NCBI GenBank assembly: GCA_928212115.1
Contig: CAKMRJ010005523.1
Span: 108,052,988-108,116,987 of the forward strand
From: Lactuca virosa
Taxonomy: Eukaryota; Streptophyta; Magnoliopsida; Asterales; Asteraceae
DNA: 64,000 bases
Direction: 5' to 3'
The notes beneath the pieces were generated by a model that was not told the origin of the DNA, made no database searches, and saw nothing but the letters and a program-made list of their open reading frames with translations. Both the position numbers and the translations under genes were made by a program. Every line of letters begins with the position of its first letter. Positions within the stretch are counted from its first letter, which is position 1. Shown here piece by piece: positions 1 through 10,993 of this stretch.

Positions 1-560
1 CTAATAAGATTTAATTTGAGAATTTTAAAATTAAAAGGTAAGTTCACTAATGAAATTGATATTCATTTATTACTACATTTATTGCAATTATTACATTATA
101 TTATGTTGAATTTAATAAAATAGAAAAAAAACTCATAAAATGACATGTCGAAAAAAAATTAATTCAAAATAACCACAAAATGACATTTGGCAAATTGAAT
201 GAGAGTGTGACGTGTGACAAAAAATATTCATTTATTAGAGTAGATGTGGACCGATGTGACTTTCTGTTAATAATAGCATGTAAAAATGATTACAATAGAA
301 AATTTTATCAAATTAAAAAGGTTTAGTGAAATTTTTACATTAAATATTCCACTTAACTACTTAACTTTTATATTGACTTTAACGACTAAAAACAATAGAA
401 ATTTTATGTATTTTGCCCAAAAGTAATGATTTTAACCTAATATAACATGTTAAAGTAATCAATATAAAAATAATTGTCAGATTAGGTAGGTTTTTCATTA
501 ACGAAACGAAAATATAACTGGGCAAGCTATAATATAACTAACAAAATACAATGGAATTTA
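1..560. other. AT-rich intergenic DNA, no gene seen
   Basis: This stretch is AT-rich and has stops in all frames. I see no ORF with recognisable content, no RNA gene and no tandem array. It ends at the target-site copy of the hAT-type element that follows. Confidence 0.6.
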
Positions 561-568
561 TGTATTTT

Positions 569-882
569 TAGGGGTGTTCGTTTGGATGTATCGGTTCGAT
601 CCGATCCAATCAAGTGAATCCAAATTTATTTCGGTTTTCAAAACATTGATCCAAATAGTCCAAACAAAGTTTAAATCCGATCCGATCCAATCCAATTACA
701 ATTCAGTTGGATCGGTTTTATAATTCGGTTTTCAAAAACCGTAACATTTTAAAACGCCATATAATTATAATATTACCAAATTTTACAGAAAAAGCAAAAA
801 CAAATTATTTAGTTGTGATTTAAAATTTATAAACAATCACTAAGAATGTATATTATAGATAAAAAAAACTTTTGAGAGAAAA

Positions 883-937
<55 letters not shown>

Positions 938-1189
938 TATTAGATGAAACCTTTTGAGCCTATCTGAAAAAAAAATATTACAAAATTAATAAATAATTAT
1001 AGATATATTAAAATAAATGAATAATAAATTGTTATTCAGTTTTTTTGGACTATTCGGTTCGTATTTTATAAACCAAAACCAATCCAAAATTCAAAATAAT
1101 AATTTGGTTTTGTTGAAAACAAATCCCAAAATTCAAATATCCGAACCAAATTTTCTAATTCGGTTTTATCCATATATTGAACAATCCTA
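569..1189. mobile_element. hAT-type non-autonomous element (MITE)
   Basis: The ends are imperfect terminal inverted repeats: TAGGGGTGTTC on the left and GAACAATCCTA on the right. They are flanked by perfect 8-bp direct repeats, TGTATTTT, at 561-568 and 1190-1197. An 8-bp duplication is typical of the hAT superfamily. The interior (621 bp) is rich in CGGTTCG/CGGTTTT-like runs and holds a (TA)n tract at about 886-933. It has no transposase ORF, so it would need a transposase supplied in trans. Confidence 0.8.
886..933. repeat. (TA)n microsatellite inside the hAT element
   Basis: About 48 bp of uninterrupted TA dinucleotides. Confidence 0.95.
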
Positions 1190-1240
1190 TGTATTTTGCC
1201 CAAAATATTAATGTTGCAAGTAAAGAATAACAACAAAATT

Positions 1241-1244
1241 AAAA
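1241..1244 (-). terminator. RNA polymerase III terminator (T4)
   Basis: On the minus strand the tRNA 3' end is followed after one base by TTTT, then AATTTTG. A run of four T is the usual minimal Pol III stop. Confidence 0.75.
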
Positions 1245-1245
1245 T

Positions 1246-1316
1246 GCCCCCATGCAGGATCGAACTACAGACCTCCAGTTTACAAGACTGGCGCTCTACC
1301 ACTGAGCTATAGGGGC
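1246..1316 (-). tRNA. tRNA-Thr (anticodon TGT)
   Basis: Reading the minus strand from 1316, 71 nt fold as a complete cloverleaf. The 7-bp acceptor stem is GCCCCTA/TGGGGGC with one T-G wobble, the D stem is GCTC/GAGC, the anticodon stem is CCAGT/ACTGG, and the T stem is TGTAG/CTGCA. The anticodon loop CTTGTAA gives TGT, which reads the Thr codon ACA. Box A (TAGCTCAGTGG) and box B (GTTCGATCC) are intact. No CCA is encoded and there is no intron, as expected for a eukaryotic nuclear gene. The plastid trnT-UGU has a different sequence as far as I recall, so I call this nuclear. It is transcribed away from the neighbouring exonuclease gene. Confidence 0.95.
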
Positions 1317-1425
1317 TTTATGTGCTATTATTTAGTACAGGTTGTCATTATTGCAAAATTCATGTATGGGTCGTTAAACCCTCTTTCAATCATCGTCTTG
1401 TTGAAAGTTTGAAACGTTTCCGGAT
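1317..1425. promoter_or_regulatory. Short divergent spacer between tRNA-Thr and ERL1
   Basis: Only about 110 bp separate the tRNA 5' end (minus strand) from the first ATG of the plus-strand gene. The core promoter and 5' UTR of the protein gene must lie here or overlap the tRNA gene. I see no clear TATA box. Confidence 0.45.
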
Positions 1426-2992
1426 ATGGAGGTTTTGAAGATGGCGAATTCTAGGGTTTCTCTGCTTCGCCATAGTTTGAACTCCTTTTTTCCACCTTCT
1501 GCTACCTCTACATTTTCTCTCTCTATCTTACCTACCCGTAGATTCATCGTCTCCGCTTCCATTTCTTCAAAAGAAGCATTTGTTGATTCGCTGTCATCGC
1601 AACAAGCTGCAACTCCGTTCGCCGATTCTGAAAACCCTAAATTGAGCAATCGATGGAAACCAATGTGTTTGTATTACACCCAAGACAAATGCACAATGGT
1701 AAGTTTCTCAATTCGTGTATTTCATCCCTACGATCTATATATTTGTTCAGATTTTCATATTGTGTGTTTACGACATTACAAAATTGATGTAGAATCTGAA
1801 AAAAACACATTTTGATTCCTGTTCAATTTTTCCCCCTGTGCAACAGATGCAAGATTCGAGTCACTTACAGAAATTCAATCATAGTTTCTATTTGGAAAAT
1901 GAACTAAACACCACTGAGTACAAGAACAAGCACTCTGAGCATTTTGATTTCTTCCTTGTGCTTGATTTAGAGGGAAAAGTTGAGATTCTTGAGTTTCCTG
2001 TTCTAATGATTGATGCCAAAACCATGAATGTCGTAGCATTCTTTCACAGGTTTTTCATTGATTTTTTAGGCTTCATATACCCAAATTCTTTCATTATTGA
2101 TTTATTCCTGTAAATATATCTCATTTCTCTAAACTTCTGTTCCAGATTTGTCAGGCCTTCAGAAATGAGTGAAGAAAGAATCAACGAATACATTGAAGGA
2201 AAGTATGGAAAACTAGGAGTTGACAGGTATGCTGATTGATATTCTGTTTGACTATGAATGATTCTTCGATTATAATATTCATGGTAAAATCTTGCTAAAT
2301 TGTTTTCTATTTAACATCTTTGCAAATAAACTCATCTGTTTACAGGGTTTGGCATGATACAGCTATTCCATTTACAGACGTTATAGAACAATTTGAAGAA
2401 TGGATGACAAAACATAACTTGTGCTCCAATGATCTTTGTGGGCCCCTTCCTCGAGCTGCTTTTGTAACATGGTAAAAATTCCTAATTCTTTACTGTCTCT
2501 TGTCTAGACAAAAATATACTGTCTACAAAATTGGAATTTGGTATGCTAACTTGATCATATAATTATGTGTAAAAGTGGGAATTGGGACATAAAGACTAAA
2601 ATACCCCAACAATGCAAAGTGTCGAAAATGAAGCTACCTTCATACTTCATGGAATGGATCAACTTGAAGGACATATATCTCAACTTTTATAAGAGGAGGG
2701 TGAGTATGAACTATGAAGCACGTGTTTTAAAATTAAAATCCGATTTTATCTTTCTTCGGTATAAAAATAGATTTTTTTTGAACGATTTTAGGCGGCTGGA
2801 ATGCGTACAATGATGAACGAGTTGAACATATCGTTGTTAGGGAGTCACCATCTTGGCATTGATGACTCGAAGAACATAGCAAGAGTGTTGCAACGCATGC
2901 TTACGGATGGTGCAATTTTGAAAATCACTGCAAAGAGAAATCCACAAGTTCATGAAAAAGTTGAATTCCTCTTTGAAAATCGTATCAAATAA
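1426..2992 (+). CDS. ERL1: ERI1-like 3'-5' exonuclease, plastid type (six exons, complete)
   Basis: Exons 1426-1698, 1847-2049, 2146-2226, 2346-2471, 2576-2699 and 2792-2992 join in frame at GT-AG borders to give 335 aa with stop TAA at 2990. The product matches the DEDDh exonuclease family of ERI1/3'hExo. ExoI is VLDLEG (Asp131, Glu133), the ExoII Asp is in GNWD (Asp232), and ExoIII is HHLGIDDSKNIAR (His288/289, Asp293/294). The first ~90 residues are Ser/Thr-rich, basic and poor in acidic residues, like a plastid transit peptide; Arabidopsis ERL1 is a chloroplast protein linked to 5S rRNA 3'-end trimming. A short Cys-containing segment (WKPMCLYYTQDKCTM) precedes the nuclease domain. The start could also be the ATG at 1441 (MANSRVSLL); both keep the transit region. 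All catalytic residues are present and there is no frame break, so this is probably functional. The family is firm; the plastid role is inferred by homology. Confidence 0.92.
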
Positions 2993-3568
2993 GTGTCCTG
3001 TTTCGTCCATTTTGTCACGCATGACATGATATGACATACCATAATGTGTTGTATTGTTTGTCATAATTCATTAGACTGAGATTGATGTGATGTGATTTAT
3101 TGATGTCATAGCCAAAAGGTGAAACGGAGTGAGATAGACTCGCGCTTAATCTATCGTTTGTGTAAACGATCATCAACATCGAAAATAGTCCTAGAAAGTT
3201 TGTCCTCATTACTGGAGTATTGTTTGTTAGATAGTTAGACAATGATTTTATTCGAAAGTAAGGAAGCGTGAGACAACATTAGTGGTCTAGTGTTTTGAAG
3301 TGATTGGTATAAATATTTTCATTTATTCCATGTTGGTTGTATTAGTCTAATTGTACTTTAAAGAAAATCAATGACAACTTAAGAGTTGATGACATGATAC
3401 CCTATAAAGTTTTAATCTAAAGTCAGGTTGTAGAACTCGTTATTCGGTACCTATTCGGTCGACTATTGAGTAGCGAGTACTGGGGGAGTACTCGGATTTG
3501 ATAATTCATGTAGAAATATTTTTAGGGAAATTATATATATCAAAATCATAAGTTGATTGAAATATATG
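2993..3568. other. 3' flank of ERL1, no gene seen
   Basis: AT-rich DNA that must include the ERL1 3' UTR. No canonical AATAAA is obvious close to the stop. ORFs here lack recognisable content. Confidence 0.5.
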
Positions 3569-3870
3569 ACATGATACCCCAATCAGTCATCGGACTGGAA
3601 TACCCCTGGGTCCACAGCTATTGGGCTGGATTACCCTCACTTGGCCCAATCAGTCATCGGACTAGAATGCTAATATACAAAAGGTTCACTCAGTAATCGG
3701 ACTGGAATACCAGTATACAACGAGCCCACTCAATCATCGAACTGGAATACACTCGGGTCCACAGCCTTCGGGCTGGATTACCCCTACATGGCCAAATCAG
3801 TCATCAGATTGGAATGCCAATATACAACAAGTTCAGGCATCCTCAAGATGGAATACCTTGGGGCTCAATC
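3569..3870. repeat. Compound tandem repeat (GTCATCGGACTGGAATAC units)
   Basis: A degenerate block of alternating units is visible. A longer unit (about 65 bp) ends in a GGGCTGGATTACCC motif. A shorter unit (about 42 bp) contains 'catcggactggaatac ... tatacaa'. The order is long, short, short, long, short. It sits in the remnant of an old LTR. Confidence 0.7.
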
Positions 3871-5015
3871 AACCATCGGGTTAGAATGTTCGCGGTCTGT
3901 TGGCTCACACACATAACAGTAAAGTCTCAACCACCAACAATAATATGTGCACATATAACAGATAAACAAATAATCGGCCAATAAACTATCAGACAGATCT
4001 ACAGATCACTACTGTATACTCACATCCTATATATCAGGACTCAGATCTAACAGATCACTACAGTATAACGACATTTTATCACAGAGCAGAATATCAAATC
4101 CAGTGGGCCGGACTTGGTGCCTTCGACCCATAGGTATAGTGAGGAAACTCACCTCTCGATCTGATCAATAATAAGGCCATGACTCCAATCTCAGCTCTAA
4201 CCGACACCTATCCATCCAAAAGACCAATTCTCAAACACCATCCAAAATACCCAAAATACCCTTGGTCAAACTTGGTCAAAGTCAACTGAGTCAATCCATC
4301 CGAGTCAACACAGAATGTGTACGTGGGGCGTACTCCAAAGGTACGCCGGGCATACTCGATCATTGACCACCATTGGGGAGGTTGACCACATACGAGCTGC
4401 GTACTCAGATTACACAGGGGGTACGCCAAATCTTCCTAAAAGCATATTAAGAGCTTAATGACTTACGCACTTACATCCAACTTCCAAATCTAAGGCCAAA
4501 TCATCCTTAAGAGTCATAAAGTTTCCAACTTTATGAATTTGCATGTCCATTAAGTGCTTAACTCAACATCTTAATAGATTAAGACCTTCTAAAGAATGCA
4601 TGGAGCAAAACCAACCATTAAGACCCCATTTTTATGACTCAAGACTCTTCCTAAGGTCTGAAAGGACGGCTTAATGGGTCAAGAACATGTCATGTTCAAG
4701 AATCACCATTTTGGGACAAAAGGTGACTTAAAAGAATGAAATGTCTAGATCTACAAGATGGAATGGTAAAGTTGCAAGCTTTATACCTCATGGAGGTTGC
4801 AAACAAGGAGAAAACTTCATATCCAAAGTGCTTCCCAAACTCCAAGCTCTCCACACCACTCTCCTCTTCTTCAAGTACACCTCTAATCACTCCAAAATGC
4901 TCTCTTTCTCTTAGGGTTTGCTTTTTTTTTGGGGGGGGGGGGGGGATCCATTTCACATAAGGAGGCTAAATAAGAATGAGATGTGAGGTTATAAAAAGGT
5001 TTATATGAGCCAAAC

Positions 5016-7069
5016 TGTAACGACCCAAATTTTTAGAAGAAATTTTTCATTTTTAATTAATCAAACACATTTCCATAAACCATGAAATCCCAAAACAATT
5101 GTTTTCAATTCCACATTCATTACAACTTTATTTAAAAACGTCAGAGTGTCCCATAAAATGTCGGTGAGAGAGTGCACGCCGTGCCATCAAGCCTTGACCT
5201 TGCCCTTGGGCTCAGATGTACCTGAAACAAATCCACAAACTGAAAGCTTATGCTTAGTGAGTCCCCCCAGAGCATACCCCACACACAAGCCACATAACAC
5301 ATATCATATTAGCTATGAAAGCTACATATACCACATAAGCCATGCATACATAAACCTGTAAGGATGTCGTGGGCTCCCCCCAGGGTCTTATACCTTCGTG
5401 TCATGGGATACCCCACATGGTCTTTACCTAGGAATGCCATGGGCTCCCCTACATGGTCTTATATGCAACTGCCACGGGCTCCCCCCGGGGTCTTCCATGC
5501 AATAACATACAAAATCAACTAGCATATCATATATCACAGAAGTATCTATCATACTACATAACACATATATAAACATATAAGGATGCCGTGGGATCCCCCC
5601 AATGTCTTATACCATCGTGTCATGGGCTACCCCACATGGTCTTTCCTTAGGAATGCCATGGGCTACCCCTCATGGTCTTATATCCAACTGCCACGAGCTC
5701 CACCCGGGGTCTTCCATGCAATAACATACCATCACTAGCATACTGCTTAACACAAAGCTAATTATCATACCACATATCTCTACAAACGCTAGTGTACCAC
5801 ATAACATAAAATGGGTCGGCCTTGGTGCCTTAGACTCATTGGTATGGTGAGAAGACTCACCTCTGTTCGAAGAATCCGAAAGCTGCTCTCCTAACTGTCC
5901 GTAACCTCCCGTGCTGAACAACGACAACATTACCCAAGGTTAGGACTTCACATAATCAAATGGAAAACCCACACCTCAAGTCCTTTCATACAGGCCCAAA
6001 TAGTCTTCCTTTGATATTGGGCCCAAAGTCCATGTCCCAAATCATTAATGGGCCTCATGGCCCAATAAATCCCAATCATAACATACATGGCCCAAAACAG
6101 ATAAACTGGCCCACCAACCCCAAAATACGACCAGGCCCAATAGTTCAAAGGCCCAAAACGAATCCAAGTCCATTTGCTGTGCGTACGCTTAGCGTACCAC
6201 CCTGGTACGCGCAGCGTACTGAGTCCCTGTCCTTATGCGCTGCGTACGCTAGGTTACGCCCAGCGTACTAACAGATTAAGCACTTTCTCCATTAAGTGCT
6301 TAATACTCGATTTTTCTCACGTCAAATAGTCAGATCTAAGCTTATTAAGACGACCTAGGGCATAAAGTTGGCAACTTTATGCCTTTGCATGTCTCATATG
6401 TTCCCAACAATCCCATTAGGACCTTTTTAAGGGTCTTAATCCATGCATGAGGTTAAAACACCCATCAAGACTTCATTTTTATGTTATGAATGGACCAAAG
6501 GACCTCAGATCTAACATTTCCAACCTCTGGAGTTTCTCAACTCACAAGAGGAGATCCAAAACCAACAAAGGGGACAAAACTAGAAAACCCTAACTAGATC
6601 TAAGGAATAAGATGGAAAGATCAAAGCTTTATATCTCTAGAAGTTCCTCAAGGTGAACTAGGTGCGGATTCTTGAAGCCCAATGTCACTCCAAGCTTGCT
6701 TGACAATTTCTCCTTCTTGAATGGACACTAAAATGGCCACAAATGCACTCTCTAATCTCAAAAATGATCTCACAAGCTCTCTCTGTAGTAAAAGGGCGAA
6801 ATAAGGCTATGGAGGCTGTCCAGGGTTAGGTCCAAGAGGCTTAAGGACGTTTAAATAGGCCTTAACTCCGGAAATTAAGGTTTTGGTCATCCGTCACGTA
6901 TGCCCAACGTACTCCCGGTACGCCCATTGTACGTGCTGCCCCTCCGCGATCCTCCTTGCAAAGTATGCTAAGCGTACCCATAAGTACGCCAGCGTACTTA
7001 AGGGACTTATTATGCTATATTTAAAATTCTTCAAGGGCTTCAAGGTTATACCTGATTTGGAGTGTTACA
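5016..7069 (-). mobile_element. Solo LTR of a Tekay-like Gypsy element, TSD CAAAC
   Basis: The block starts TGTAACGACCC and ends GTGTTACA. It is flanked by CAAAC at 5011-5015 and CAAAC at 7070-7074, a perfect 5-bp target duplication. Its length is 2054 bp. The internal landmarks are shared with the 34.8-36.7 kb LTR: CATGGGCTACCCC sub-repeats, a GGCCCA-rich segment, GCGTAC palindromes, and a TTTAAATAGGCC spot that is the TATA-like promoter in the minus orientation. No internal element sequence adjoins it, so it is a solo LTR left by LTR-LTR recombination. Confidence 0.88.
5361..5740. repeat. Tandem duplication (period about 219 bp) inside the solo LTR
   Basis: A block starting 'aggatgtcgtgggctcccc' at 5361 recurs at about 5580 ('aggatgccgtgggatcccc') with the same run of CATGGGCTACC/CACATGGTCTT sub-repeats and the same exit 'cttccatgcaataacatac'. 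The copies differ at many bases, so this is an old duplication. Confidence 0.75.
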
Positions 7070-7316
7070 CAAACCCTAAAAATTAGGGTTTGCATGAACC
7101 TCACGTATGCCCTGCGTACAAGGTATACACCCAGTGTACTAAGGTGTGCCCTATTACGCTTAGCGTATACACGTACACTCAACATACTCCCAAAGTCTGA
7201 TTTTACCAAAATACCACAATGGCCCTTTTACACTCTTTATTTTATTTAGGGACCAATATGCAATAAATCTCAATATAAGGGTCAACGATGAAAGTACCTC
7301 AAAACAATATGTTACA

Positions 7317-9345
7317 CAGTGCTTTAGACGAATTGTCTGGTGTAAATGAAGTTTATGAAGAAGTGCAAGGTGGTATGGATGTTGGCATTGACATGGATGA
7401 TTTGTAAGGTGATGTGGAGGATTTGAAAGCTGATAGGGGTGATTTGCAAGGAGATATGGAGGATTTGCAAGGTGCTAGGGATGATTTGCAAGGTGATCAA
7501 GACGGTGGCATTGACATGGAAGTTGACACTGAATTTGATGAGTGCATTCCTATCAACAAGACAAAAAATGATGACTGTCTGAGTAGGTTGTGCCCAAAGG
7601 AGCAAATCACCTCCACGGACCACCTTGTGAGGATCCATATGGTCATTTACATGAGGATGAGGTAATATCTAATGACCAAGATATTTACAATGATAATGAT
7701 TATTGGAAAAAGCAAAACCCTGTATTAGGTATGATATTTGTGAGTCCTAAACAACTGAAACATATGATATGTAACTATGTTGTTACAAATGGTTAGCAGG
7801 TACGCTACAAAAAATGATAGCAGGAGACTTTTAGTTAAATGTTATTCTGAGGAGTGCAAGTTTAGAATGTGGGCTTCTTAGATGAGTGAGCAAAATTCAT
7901 TCCAGATTAAGAATCTCATAAACGAGCATACTGTGCAAGAAACTTTAAATTAGGTTCAATTGTCAACTATTCATGGATAGGTAGCTATTACACCACACAA
8001 TTCTTACAGAAACAAAAAGTTAGTGTGAGGCTACTTAGGGATGAGGTTAAAGAGAAATTTGGTATAGATGTGAGTATGGGAAGTATGCAATTGAACTGAT
8101 TGAACACTAATGGATCACTATGCAAAGCTATGGTCATATGGTGAGGAGATAAGAAGATCAAATCCATGATCAACAGTCAAAATTGATGTCAATTGTATGC
8201 CAGATGGAAAGAATTATTTTAGCAAGTTTTACATTTGTCTTGATGGACTAAATCAAGGGTGGAGAGGGAGATGTAGAAGAGTAATAAATTTGGATGGGTG
8301 TTTCTTAAAGGGTTTATGTACTAGAGAGCTAATATGTGTTATAGGAATGGATGATAATAATCACATATTCTCAATTACATGGGCAGTTTTCTGTGTAGAA
8401 AACAAAGAAAATTGGAAATGGTTCTTGGAAAATCTTAAATATGACCTTTAAATGGATAATGGTTTTGGTATAGCATTGATGTCGGATCAACATAAGGTAT
8501 TTCCATTACTTTCTACTTTTAAATGTTGTACATTTAGGTTTAATTTTCTATATCATGTTACCATTGCTTAATAGGGGATGTTAGAGGCTGTCAAACAAGT
8601 ACTGCCTACTGCTGAACATAGGTAGTGTGCAAGGCATATTGTTGCCAACTTTAGGAAAAGATTCACTGATGTACACTATGAGACCATATTTTGGAAGGCA
8701 AGCAAGGCATCCGCTGAGCCTTTATTCAATGCTATCATAAAGGAGATTGAATTTCTTAACCCTACAGCCTTTGCATACCTTATGGAAACAAACCCCAAAT
8801 CTTGGAGTAGAGCATTCTTTCAAGAGGGAAGGATGTGTGATGCAGTGGAGAATGGATTACCTGAGAGATTTAGCAGTGTGATTAGGGATGCAAGGAAAAT
8901 GCCAGGTAGACCAAAGGTAAACAGAAGAAGATATGCATCAAAAAAGCTTCCAAGACACACTATGTCTAAGGCAGGGAAAATAATTTTGTGCAGTGTATGT
9001 AAACAAGTAGCGCATAACAAGGTAACATGTCCCCAAGGTTAAAGACCTCAAGTTCAAAGACTCACAAAAATAAATGTTAAGAAAAGGAAAACAGTAGGCA
9101 GTAAAAATGGTGAGGTTGGTGAAGGACATAAAGGACCCAAACCAAATGGTGAAGGAGAAGAAGCAGTTGATGTAGGATACAGTGGATCAAAATCAGTGGT
9201 TGAAGGACAAAATGGAGCAAAATCAATGGGAAAATGTAAAAGGAAAAAATATAAGAGAATTATCAAGATGAAACTTGCTAAGAGGGTTAAGGGAAAGGAT
9301 GGGAAAGGAGATACTATTAAAAACCCATTGGACCTTAATGAATAG
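7317..9345 (+). pseudogene. MULE (MuDR-like) transposase, decayed
   Basis: Two coding blocks are joined by an intron at 8497-8574 (AAG/GTATTT ... AATAG/GGG) that restores SDQHK-GMLEAV. The block near 8197-8451 carries the MULE transposase core: NLDGCFLKG (first catalytic Asp), 'GMDDNNHIF', and 'ENKENWKWFLENL'. Then come SDQHKG (second Asp) and a CARHI motif. Near 8990 is a CCHC knuckle of form CX2CX4HX4C. The same frame continues after one TAA into a Lys/Gly-rich tail ending PLDLNE at 9345. Upstream, 7400-7500 encodes Asp/Leu-rich repeats (DLQGD..DLQGA). Many in-frame stops (for example at about 7878, and TAA at 9040) and shifts kill the ORF. The 5' part abuts the end of the old LTR. No MULE terminal inverted repeats were identified. 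Confidence 0.85.
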
Positions 9346-9883
9346 GATATGTCTTTCATGTGGATGTTATGTTATGATATCAATTTTCATGTACTTTTTA
9401 TGTTTGGTTTGTATGTTTGAGAAACATTTGTACTTGTTTTTTTGTTTCAAAAACATTTGAATTTGTTTGGTTGTTATGTAATGAATGTGCATGTTGCATG
9501 TTACCTTATGTACATGGGGTCAATAGTTTAAGGAAACAATGCTAATTTGGTTAGGTTACAAGGGAACATGTGGTCCTTACACTTTACTAGACACATGTCC
9601 AATAAGTTTGATAATGTTTGTGGTCCTTGTTGATAATGGTTTGGTCACAAGGGAACATGTGGCCCTTGTACTTTACTAGACACATGCCACATTAAGGTTT
9701 ATATATAGCAACGTACTTTAAACATCTATTACCATACATGGTAAGCATTACATAAGTAAACATGATAAACAGTACATAAGCATTCAGTGGATCTTTTAAG
9801 ACAAGGGTAAAATAGGAAGACATTCATGCTAAATACAATTACAAAAGCATTCATGGTAACCATGCATGCTAAAAACAATAACA
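9346..9883. repeat. Downstream region with an imperfect ~55-bp direct duplication
   Basis: The copies at about 9553-9608 and 9645-9700 share 'acaagggaacatgtgg' and 'actttactagacacatg' in the same order. The rest is AT-rich and non-coding, and could be the 3' UTR of the dead MULE or of the minus-strand GRF gene. Confidence 0.6.
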
Positions 9884-10268
9884 TTACAACTTGTACATAA
9901 TTAACCCCAAAAAGAAAACCCAACTACAGATTAAGTACAACTTCAAATTAAACACTTCTGATTCAAGCTTCTTCTTCGACCTAATCAGTCCAGATATAAT
10001 CACAGCTTCATTGTTGAACTTTACTTCATCAACCCGAGCTATAAAACCTGAATGGGCTCCCTAAATTTGCTATTAAGTGCCTCAATTAGTAAATGTTATA
10101 GAAACTAGGGTTAAAAAATGAAAATGACAAAGTAAAGTTTACCTTGTTTGGACACACGTAAAATAGCCTCCATGGGTTATTTATAGTCGTTGATGTTCGT
10201 ATAATAGCATGACTTCCACAACCACATTCCATCTCTTCGATTTTGTTAGCTGACGGTGGAGAGTTCAT
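9884..10268 (-). CDS. Small GRF-type zinc finger protein with C-terminal membrane segment (2 exons)
   Basis: Exon 1 is 10268-10143 and exon 2 is 10060-9884 on the minus strand. The 82-nt intron has borders AAG/GTAAAC and TTTAG/GGAG, and the join keeps phase 0. The product is 100 aa. The N-terminal half resembles the plant GRF zinc finger: Cys15-Gly-Cys17-Gly, then NNPWRLFYVCP with Cys39. The fourth zinc ligand, usually Cys in a 'CGFF' motif, is replaced by 'HSGF', so metal binding may be altered. The C-terminal half has a basic coiled-coil-like stretch (IRSKKKLESEV) and a hydrophobic tail (LYLICSWVFFLGLIMY) that looks like a membrane anchor. That GRF + coiled coil + TM layout is common in small plant proteins, often repeat-associated. 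Function unknown. It could be a live gene or a transposon accessory ORF. Confidence 0.68.
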
Positions 10269-10642
10269 GGAGGAGAAAAGAAAGTGAAAGACTAGAAAAT
10301 GTTAGAAAAAAATGAAACATTGATAAAAGTTAGTAAACATCCTTTTCACATATTTGGGTACGCCAAAAAGACAAAAATACCCTCGTCATGCAAGGCACGT
10401 GGGGTTCACAAACACTATTGTTGCCCTTTTTCTTCTCCATTTGCAAAACAATTGTAACGGTTTGTCAGGAAGTCAAAACATAAGAACAACTTAAAACAAC
10501 GAAAATTTTCATTCAAAATGCCTAATTTACTAAAGTCTTTTCCATTAAATATTTGATCATTACAAAAGGGTTACAAAATGAATATCTGATGACATGCCTT
10601 CATCATCCATCCACAGATAAAAAGAAATAAAGAAAAAAACTA

Positions 10643-10644
<2 letters not shown>

Positions 10645-10683
<39 letters not shown>
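10645..10683. repeat. (TA)n microsatellite
   Basis: About 39 bp of TA repeat between the GRF gene and the coiled-coil ORF. Confidence 0.95.
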
Positions 10684-10685
<2 letters not shown>

Positions 10686-10708
10686 CTTCAACATAGTCAA
10701 GTTAGAGT

Positions 10709-10993
10709 TCACGTAAGCTTCATAACGAAATGGAGCAGAACCACCATCATCGCCAGCAACCCCACCATCATGCCACCAATAGCCCGACAAACTCTTTGAA
10801 ATTTCTTCTCATGGTAATCCAGCTTGTGTTGGAGACTAATGTGGTCGACCCTACAGACGATGAAGTCTTGACCTAGCTGCTCCTTCAAGCGTTGCATTTC
10901 ACTTTGATTCTTTACGGTCTTCTCGCCACAGTCACATAAAATAGAATGGATGTCGTTGTAGTTCAGACATTCACGGGAATTTAAGGAGTCGGG
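10709..10993 (-). pseudogene. Coiled-coil/membrane protein ORF split by a solo LTR
   Basis: On the minus strand an open frame runs from the LTR junction at 10993 to a stop at 10709. It encodes a Gln/Glu/Lys-rich coiled-coil stretch (KNQSEMQRLKEQLGQDF) followed by a hydrophobic segment (GGMMVGLLAMMVVLLHFV) close to the C-terminus. Upstream of the inserted LTR (13755 onward, minus strand) the same frame stays open for about 20 codons, encoding a Pro/Thr/Ser-rich stretch, once one target-site copy is counted. The insertion therefore cut a coding sequence or exon. The apparent start at 11008 lies inside the LTR and is artificial. The layout resembles the tail of GRF/zinc-finger TM proteins like its neighbour, but no zinc finger was found. 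Confidence 0.5.

Larger units (their letters stand above)
3569..7316 (-). mobile_element. Old degraded Gypsy LTR split by a younger solo LTR
   Basis: The segments 3569-5015 and 7075-7316 carry landmarks, in the same order, of the Tekay-like LTRs elsewhere in the window. These include a 'ggtgccttcgacccataggtatagtgaggaaactcacc' block near 4115, GTACGC-rich palindromic spots, 'ccattaagtgctta' near 4550, and 'caagctttatacctc' near 4775. The block ends in ATGTTACA at 7316, a typical LTR terminus. The left end was not found, so it is probably truncated. A poly-G run at about 4931-4945 lies inside it. Orientation is inferred from the intact relatives. Confidence 0.55.

Noticed and set aside
1066..1302. 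Minus-strand ORF of 78 codons
   Set aside because: It runs through the tRNA-Thr gene and the end of the hAT element and has no recognisable content.
1386..1649. Minus-strand ORF of 87 codons
   Set aside because: Shadow of the first exon of the exonuclease gene.
2801..2992. Separate plus-strand ORF of 63 codons
   Set aside because: It is the last exon of the exonuclease gene, not an independent gene.
3560..3900. Possible CRISPR-like array
   Set aside because: The units are direct and recurring, but irregular in length, diverged, and inside an LTR of a plant genome.
4921..4945. T- and G-run as a G-quadruplex or sequencing gap
   Set aside because: A single run of about 15 G after T-rich DNA. 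It may be real or a base-calling problem, and nothing else supports a function.
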